DNA from: Streptomyces hokutonensis
GTDB lineage: Bacteria > Actinomycetota > Actinomycetes > Streptomycetales > Streptomycetaceae
Length of the DNA: 64,000 nt
Direction of reading: 5' to 3'
Assembly (NCBI RefSeq): GCF_000376565.1
Contig: NZ_BARG01000047.1
Coordinates: 1 to 64,000 of the forward strand
The notes under the pieces are model-generated. The model saw nothing but the letters and a program-made list of their open reading frames with translations, was not told where the DNA came from and made no database searches. Position 1 is the first letter of the stretch. Every line of letters starts with the position of its first letter. Positions 59,387-64,000 of this stretch are shown here, one piece after another. A program made the position numbers and the translations under genes.

Positions 59387-59398
59387 GGGCGTAGGGGC
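59375..59398. repeat. Three tandem GTAGGGGC octamers
   Basis: Three perfect copies of GTAGGGGC with a decayed fourth (GTAGCGGG). The stop codon of the winged-helix gene falls in the second copy, so copy-number change would not alter its length. Confidence 0.75.
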
Positions 59399-59406
59399 GT
59401 AGCGGG

Positions 59407-60054
59407 TCAGTCCGCGCGGCCCGTCACCGCGACCGTCACGCCCAGGCCGATCATCGTGAAGCCGCCCGCGCCGCCGATCAGGGACAGACGGCGGTCGGAG
59501 CCGGCGAACCAGGTGCGGGCCGCCGAGGCGGTCAGGCCCCACAGGGTGTCCGTGACCAGGCCGATGGAGATGGGGATCAGGCCGAGCAGGAGCATCTGGA
59601 GGGGGACGTTGCCCGCCGAGTGGTTCACGAACTGGGGGAGTACGGCGGCGAAGAACACCACGCCCTTGGGGTTCGTGACGCCGACCAGTGCGCCGTCCAA
59701 TACCGTGCGGAGGTCGCCGCGCGGTTCCGAGGCCTGGTCCGTCCGCATCGCCGAGGCCTTCAGGTCCTTGCGGTGGCGGAAGGCCTGGACCCCGAGGTAC
59801 ACGAGGTAGGCCGCGCCCGCGAGTTTCACCGTCAGGTAGATCGTGACCGAGCGTTCGACGAGTGAGCCGATGCCGAAGGCGACCGCCGTCACCAGCAGGT
59901 ACGAGCCGAAGACGTTGCCGATCGCCGTCGCCACCGCCGTACGGCGGCCGTGGGCGAGCGCGCGGCCGATGACGAACAGGACGCTCGGCCCCGGGATCAC
60001 GATCACCAGCAGCGACATCGCCGCGAAGGCGAGAAAGCGGTCCGTGGACACCAT
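59407..60054 (-). CDS. LysE/RhtB-family exporter
   Basis: A 215-residue membrane protein beginning MVSTDRFLAFAAMSLLVIVI, with PGPSVLFVIGRALAHG and VGVTNPKGVVFFAAVLPQF. It is a close paralogue of the exporter at 21051, including an identical ending TMIGLGVTVAVTG. ATG 60054 has GGGAG 9 nt upstream; ATG 60060 is an alternative. It diverges from a LysR gene, the common arrangement for LysE-type exporters and their regulators (ArgP/LysG-like), suggesting inducible amino-acid export. Confidence 0.87.
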   Translation of the reverse strand: MVSTDRFLAFAAMSLLVIVIPGPSVLFVIGRALAHGRRTAVATAIGNVFGSYLLVTAVAFGIGSLVERSVTIYLTVKLAGAAYLVYLGVQAFRHRKDLKASAMRTDQASEPRGDLRTVLDGALVGVTNPKGVVFFAAVLPQFVNHSAGNVPLQMLLLGLIPISIGLVTDTLWGLTASAARTWFAGSDRRLSLIGGAGGFTMIGLGVTVAVTGRAD

Positions 60055-60120
60055 TTCCATCAACTCCCATCCGGCGCTCATTGAAACAGGAGTCCAGGAG
60101 CCCCCTCTAGAGTCGAACCC

Positions 60121-60987
60121 ATGGAATTGCGGCAGCTCAGCTACTTCGTCGCGGTCGCCGAGGAGCTGCACTTCGGGCGGGCCGCCGAGCGGCTGCACAT
60201 CGTGCAGTCCGCGGTCAGTCAGCAAGTCCGGCGGCTGGAGCGGGAGTTGGGCGCCGAGCTGTTCGACCGGTCGCCCCGGCGGGTGCGGCTCACGGGGGCG
60301 GGGGAGCGGCTGCTGCCCGAGGCGCGGGCGGTGCTGGCCGCCGCCGAGCGGGCCCGGGCCGCCGTCGCGCCGCCGGCGGGGCTGCGGATCGGGACCAGTA
60401 CCGGGCTCGGCGCGCATCTGGACCGGGTCCTCGGCGCGTTCGCCGAGCGGGCACCGGACGTGCCCGTCGAGCTGTTCTCGCTGCCGGTCGGGGAGCGGCT
60501 GGCCCGGGTCGCCGGCGGGCAGCTGGACGCCGCGTTCGTCCGCGCCGTCGAGCCGGTGCCGGGTGTACGGGTGCTGCCCCTGTGGCCCGATCCCCTCGTG
60601 GCCGCCGTCCCCACCTCGCATCCGTTGGCCGCGCGTCCCGAGATCCGCGTCGACGAGCTCGCCGCGCTGCCGCTCGCGGTCACCGAGCGCCGGAACAACC
60701 CGGCGCTGGTCGATCTCGTCGTCGGCGCCTGTCACCGGGCCGGCTTCGAGCCGCTGCCGGGACCCGTGAGCGGGTCACTCCAGGACACCCTCGCCAGCAT
60801 CGGCACGCGCCCGCTGTGGACGGTCGTCTACGCCTCCCACGCGCGCGTCCTGCACAACCCGCGCGTGGCCTTCGTACCGTTCGAGGCACCCGGTCTCGCG
60901 CTGTCGACGGGCCTCGCCGTGCACGCCACGAACCCGTCCCCGCATCTCGACACCCTGCTGCTGGCCTGCGGCGATCACGAGAACTGA
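60121..60987 (+). CDS. LysR-family transcriptional regulator
   Basis: A 288-residue LysR-type regulator: N-terminal wHTH (MELRQLSYFVAVAEELHFGR; QSAVSQQVRRLERELGAELF) and a C-terminal periplasmic-binding-like effector domain (from ~88: LRIGTSTGLGAHLDRVLGAF). It sits 66 bp from the divergent LysE gene and likely controls it in response to the exported metabolite. The intergenic gap has a CAGGAG-TC-CAGGAG repeat but no clear T-N11-A box I can be sure of. Confidence 0.9.
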   Translation: MELRQLSYFVAVAEELHFGRAAERLHIVQSAVSQQVRRLERELGAELFDRSPRRVRLTGAGERLLPEARAVLAAAERARAAVAPPAGLRIGTSTGLGAHLDRVLGAFAERAPDVPVELFSLPVGERLARVAGGQLDAAFVRAVEPVPGVRVLPLWPDPLVAAVPTSHPLAARPEIRVDELAALPLAVTERRNNPALVDLVVGACHRAGFEPLPGPVSGSLQDTLASIGTRPLWTVVYASHARVLHNPRVAFVPFEAPGLALSTGLAVHATNPSPHLDTLLLACGDHEN

Positions 60988-61078
60988 TCGCTGCGTTCGC
61001 AAGCTGCTTCTTGGTCGGGGACGCCCGGCGCGATGAACTGGACTCACCGAACAGGAGCCCGACTCAAGGGAGTTCAGC

Positions 61079-61264
61079 ATGCCCATCGTGACCATCCAGC
61101 AGGGCCCGCGCGACGTCGAGCTGAAGCGGGACCTCGTCAAGCGGGTCACCGACGCCTTCGTGGACGCGTACAAGATCCCCGCCGAGACCGTGCAGGTGTG
61201 GATCCACGAGGTGCCCGCCGACAGCTGGGGAGCGGCGGGGCAGCTCATCGCCGACAAGCAGTAG
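61079..61264 (+). CDS. 4-oxalocrotonate tautomerase family protein
   Basis: A 61-residue protein. After Met removal, Pro1 would be the catalytic base (PIVTIQQGPRDVELKRDLVK). The AYKIPAETVQVWIHEVPADS region matches the small hexameric tautomerases. It has typical full length (~61). 4-OT converts 2-hydroxymuconate tautomers in meta-cleavage pathways, but stand-alone members are widespread, and the catabolic cluster is ~4 kb away beyond unrelated genes. Confidence 0.85.
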   Translation: MPIVTIQQGPRDVELKRDLVKRVTDAFVDAYKIPAETVQVWIHEVPADSWGAAGQLIADKQ

Positions 61265-61292
61265 GCATCAAAGGCTTGCCGGGCACATGGAT

Positions 61293-61335
61293 AGGGTGCG
61301 TTGCGGGCTGCTCGTGGAAGCCCGCAACGCACCCT
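61293..61335. terminator. Bidirectional terminator, perfect 17-bp stem
   Basis: 61293-61309 pairs perfectly with 61319-61335 around a 9-nt loop (GCTCGTGGA). It lies between the convergent tautomerase and protease genes and can serve both. A short TTCTT tract follows on the plus strand. Confidence 0.87.
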
Positions 61336-61372
61336 GGTTCTTCCCTGAGGAGTACTCAGGAGACCTTCCGGG

Positions 61373-62164
61373 TTACGAGTTGACCTGTGTGGTCACCAGG
61401 CTGGAGAACGTGGTCAGCCGGGTGTAGACACCCGGGTAACCCGCCTCGGCACAGCCCTCGCCCCAAGAAGTGATCCCTGCCAGGACGCCCCCGATGAGCA
61501 GGGGACCGCCGCTGTCGCCCTGGCAGGTGTCTACGCCGCCGGATGTGTATCCGGCGCAAACCATGTCGGACGCGATGAAGTCCGAACCGTAGGAGCTCTT
61601 GCAGCTGGTGTCGGACACGATCGGCACGGTCGCCGTCCGCAGCTGGTTGGAGGAGCTGCCGTTCTCCGAGGTGGTGCCCCAGCCGAGGATGCGGGCGGTG
61701 GTGCCGGCCGCGTACACGCTGGTCTGTGAGGAGGAGACGTACGACGCCGTCGTGTACGGCATCGAGGTCGAGAGGGTCAGTACGGCCACGTCGTCGCCGT
61801 TGGTGGCGTCCGTGTAGCTGGGGTTGATCCAGATCTTGCTGACCTTGCTGACGGTGCCGTTCGTACCGTTGAGGTACGTGCGGCCGCCGACCACGCGCAC
61901 GCTGCTGGTGGTCTCGCCGACCATACAGTGAGCCGCGGTGATCACCTTGGTGGCGGAGACGAGCGTGCCGCCGCAGAACTGGTTCTGCGAGGCGTCCGTG
62001 ATCTGCATGACGAACGGGTACGACGTCGTCGTGGTCGTGGAACCGCCGACGATGGGCTGGGGGGCTGCCACAGCGGTGGGGGCGCTGAGCAGTGCGGTCG
62101 CTGCGGCAGCGGCGGCTGCTACGACGACTGCGGTGGATCTCTTGGCGCGGTTGAGCCCGAACAT
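61373..62164 (-). CDS. Secreted trypsin-like serine protease (S1)
   Basis: A 263-residue secreted protease from ATG 62164, with GAGGAGAC 6 nt upstream. A Sec signal (KRSTAVVVAAAAAAATALLS) is followed by a short propeptide ending before IVGG, the mature N-terminus. Catalytic residues: His in TAAHC, Asp in GDDVAVLTL and Ser in DTCQGDSGGP; the Asp before CQGDSGG predicts cleavage after Lys/Arg. It resembles Streptomyces griseus trypsin. Cys pairs for the usual disulfides are present. Confidence 0.92.
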   Translation of the reverse strand: MFGLNRAKRSTAVVVAAAAAAATALLSAPTAVAAPQPIVGGSTTTTTSYPFVMQITDASQNQFCGGTLVSATKVITAAHCMVGETTSSVRVVGGRTYLNGTNGTVSKVSKIWINPSYTDATNGDDVAVLTLSTSMPYTTASYVSSSQTSVYAAGTTARILGWGTTSENGSSSNQLRTATVPIVSDTSCKSSYGSDFIASDMVCAGYTSGGVDTCQGDSGGPLLIGGVLAGITSWGEGCAEAGYPGVYTRLTTFSSLVTTQVNS

Positions 62165-62308
62165 GAGTCTCCTCATTAGGGTTGCCGGTGGGGGGTCGCG
62201 CGGGTGTGGGGGTGTGCAACGGGGGTCGCGGGACCGACCCCCGTATGCCCGGGCGAGCGGCACACCCATAAGCTAGAACCAGGCACACCCTGCTCCCAAT
62301 GAGGGAAC

Positions 62309-62318
62309 CCCCTAGGGG
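62309..62318. promoter_or_regulatory. CCCCTAGGGG palindrome
   Basis: A 10-bp perfect palindrome in the 204-bp gap, ~145 bp upstream of the protease start. Its identity is unknown; it may be an operator for the protease gene. Confidence 0.3.
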
Positions 62319-62368
62319 AGTTGGGCAGGGAAAACCCTCGGTCGCCGCACAGTTAACCCGTAGGGTCC

Positions 62369-64000
62369 TCAGTTCGGACGGCGCCCCGCCGCCAGTCGGA
62401 CGATATCCACCCGCGAGCGGATCCCCAATTTCCGGTAGACCCGGGTCAGGGTCGCCTCGACCGTCTTGACGCTGATGAACAGCCGGGCGGCGATCTCCCG
62501 GTTGGTGGCGCCCTCCATGACCAGCGCGGCGACCTGACGCTCCATCGAGGCCAGCCCGTCGAGCCCGTCCAGGGCGGGCGGCGCGGGCGTGGCCGCGGGC
62601 GCCGGCTCCGGCGGGCGGGTGACCGCGGCCTCGTCCACCTGGCGCAGCCAGGGCAGCGCACGGCAGCGGCGGAAGAGGCGGGTCGCCTCGTCGTACGACG
62701 TCGGTCCGGGCTGTGCGGTGCGCAGCGACGCCAGCGCGAAGGCGGCGCGGGCCTCCTCCAGGCCGTAGCCGAGTTTGGCGAGCCGGTCCTGAACGGACGT
62801 CAGTTGCGCTACGGCGGCGTCGTGTTCGCCGCGGGCCGCGCGCACCAGGGCCTCGGCGCGGTCGAGCACGGCGAGGACGCTCTCGCGGCCGAGGCGCAGG
62901 GCGCGTTCGCGGGTGACGTCGATGACGTCCTGGGCCTCGGCGGTCTCGCCGATCCGCACGAGGGCCTCGGCGAGGTCGCCGTGCCAGCGGCCGCGTGCCG
63001 GGTCGGTCACCTTGAGGGCCTGCTCCAGTTCGCGGACCCGGCGCAGCGAGCGGACGGTGCCGTGGGCGTCCCCGGCGACCAACTGGGCGTATCCCAGGGC
63101 GCCGAGGGCCCGGGACAGGTACATCTGGTCGCCGTCCTCCTCGGCGTGCTCGACCGCCTCCCGGGCTAGGGCGAGAGCTTCTTCGACGTCACCGCCGGAG
63201 GCCTCGGCGAGCGCGGTGAGCATCGCGGACGCGGTCTGGCCGATGCCGGAGTCGCGGGCCAGCCTGAGGCCCTCGCGGGCGAGGTCGAGGGCGCGGCCGC
63301 AGTGCCCGGAGCGCAGTTCGGTCTCGGCGAAGCCGCGCAGGAAGTGCACCTCGCTCTCCACCGACCCGCGCCGCCGCACCTCGCGCAGCAGCGCGGTGAT
63401 GGTGGCACGGGCCTCCGGCAGCTGATCGCTCATCACCAGCCAGCGGAAGCGGGCCGAACCGGCGCCGTTGTGATGGCAGGCCACCCTCGGGTCCTGGGGT
63501 TCCTTCAGCGCGCGCTTGATGGTGAGGGGCGCGTCCGGATGGCCCATCAGGGTCTCGGTCTGGGCCTGGAAGGAGAGCGCGAGGAGTTCGGTGCGCCGGT
63601 CACCGGCGAGTGCCGCCAGGTCGGCCGAGCGCGCGGCCTCCGCCCGGGCCTCCGCGAAGTCGCCCTCGACGAGCAGCCCCCGCCAGGCCAGCTGGTAGCG
63701 CACCAGGCCGAGCAGCCGGGGGTCGTCGCCCGCGTCGGCCAGGGCCTGCGGGAAGACGGCGTCGACGTCGGCCATGGCGTGGCCGGCCGTGTCGATCACG
63801 ATGATCCAGGCCCGCACCCGCTCGGCGGGCACCGAGGTCCGGCTCAGCACGTCGCGCGCGATGTCCCGGGCGAGATCCAGCTCGCCCGCCGTGATCGCGT
63901 CCTCGGAGGCCTGCAACCGCCGCTCGTCGGGACCCGGCACGCTGTCGCCGGGGGTGTGCCGGGCGGCGAGCAGTCCGAGGGAGGCGGCGACCGAGGGCGC
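62369..64000 (-). CDS. LuxR-family regulator with TPR-like repeats, 5' truncated
   Basis: The frame is open to the right edge, so the N-terminus is missing; 543 codons are visible. Most of it is helical TPR/MalT-type repeat (e.g. EEALALAREAVEHAEEDGDQ, LVRIGETAEAQDVIDVTRER). The C-terminal LuxR/NarL DNA-binding domain (ASMERQVAALVMEGATNREI; FISVKTVEATLTRVYRKLGI) ends the protein. This is the layout of large ATP-binding LuxR (LAL) regulators, whose N-terminal AAA domain would be off the window. Apparent internal starts (e.g. near 63940) are probably not real. Confidence 0.85.
   Translation of the reverse strand, partial: APSVAASLGLLAARHTPGDSVPGPDERRLQASEDAITAGELDLARDIARDVLSRTSVPAERVRAWIIVIDTAGHAMADVDAVFPQALADAGDDPRLLGLVRYQLAWRGLLVEGDFAEARAEAARSADLAALAGDRRTELLALSFQAQTETLMGHPDAPLTIKRALKEPQDPRVACHHNGAGSARFRWLVMSDQLPEARATITALLREVRRRGSVESEVHFLRGFAETELRSGHCGRALDLAREGLRLARDSGIGQTASAMLTALAEASGGDVEEALALAREAVEHAEEDGDQMYLSRALGALGYAQLVAGDAHGTVRSLRRVRELEQALKVTDPARGRWHGDLAEALVRIGETAEAQDVIDVTRERALRLGRESVLAVLDRAEALVRAARGEHDAAVAQLTSVQDRLAKLGYGLEEARAAFALASLRTAQPGPTSYDEATRLFRRCRALPWLRQVDEAAVTRPPEPAPAATPAPPALDGLDGLASMERQVAALVMEGATNREIAARLFISVKTVEATLTRVYRKLGIRSRVDIVRLAAGRRPN

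Noticed and set aside
59375..59398. Possible CRISPR or integration repeat
   Set aside because: Only three 8-bp units with no spacers; a simple tandem repeat.
61079..61264. Tautomerase as a member of the aromatic cluster
   Set aside because: Four kilobases and several unrelated genes separate them; stand-alone members are common.

Overview
The window reads as chromosomal DNA of a high-GC actinobacterium, almost certainly a Streptomyces. The G+C content is very high with strong third-position G/C bias, and several lineage-typical families are present: an AfsA/ScbR-type gamma-butyrolactone pair, a SAV_915-like protein, DUF2637, two PucR regulators, a kinase/PQQ-propeller fusion, and one in-frame TTA (bldA-type) codon. 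I saw no rRNA, tRNA, CRISPR array, phage module or complete insertion sequence. All calls come from reading the sequence and translations; no search was run.

Layout. 1-10 kb: end of a PP2C-like phosphatase, a pyruvate oxidase (poxB), a membrane-anchored XRE regulator facing a secreted protein, a HATPase with a TTA codon, a DUF2637 protein, an iron-box-preceded FhuF-like protein, a GntR regulator and a TPR-like protein. 10-19 kb: a purine catabolism block with a PucR regulator divergent from xdhB-xdhC-xdhA, an NCS2 purine permease and an XdhC-type maturation factor. 19-26 kb: a Ser/Thr kinase, a LysE exporter, small enzymes, a P450, a polysaccharide deacetylase whose promoter lies inside a palindrome, and a phosphatase fold lacking its catalytic histidines. 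26-34 kb: cobalamin-independent metE behind a cobalamin riboswitch, beside the B12-dependent methylmalonyl-CoA mutase operon (mutA-mutB-meaB). 34-40 kb: a diaminopimelate decarboxylase homologue, a universal stress protein and a Tat-exported phosphoesterase. 38.5-42.5 kb: a second PucR module with a sodium:solute symporter and a class II aldolase. 42.5-44.2 kb: a divergent ScbR-like receptor and AfsA-like synthase.

44-50 kb is an accessory stretch: a HIT protein, a DMT/MarR divergent pair sharing two perfect palindromes, several small unknown proteins, and at least two apparently broken genes. 50-57 kb is an aromatic meta-cleavage cluster. The leftward strand carries a flavin hydroxylase, a C-C hydrolase, an extradiol dioxygenase, a translationally coupled 42-residue ORF and an EthD-like protein. 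Diverging from it is a TetR regulator fused in frame to a deleted relic of 4-hydroxy-2-oxovalerate aldolase, followed by an ACMSD-like amidohydrolase. 57-64 kb: CorA, a winged-helix protein, a LysE/LysR pair, a small tautomerase, a secreted trypsin-like protease, and a truncated LuxR-type regulator at the right edge.

The genes make several independent substrate-responsive modules (purine, B12/propionate, aromatic, iron, butyrolactone) rather than one biosynthetic cluster. The least ordinary parts are the TetR-aldolase chimera with its incomplete meta pathway, the butyrolactone pair with no visible antibiotic cluster, and promoter regions where perfect palindromes overlap start signals.
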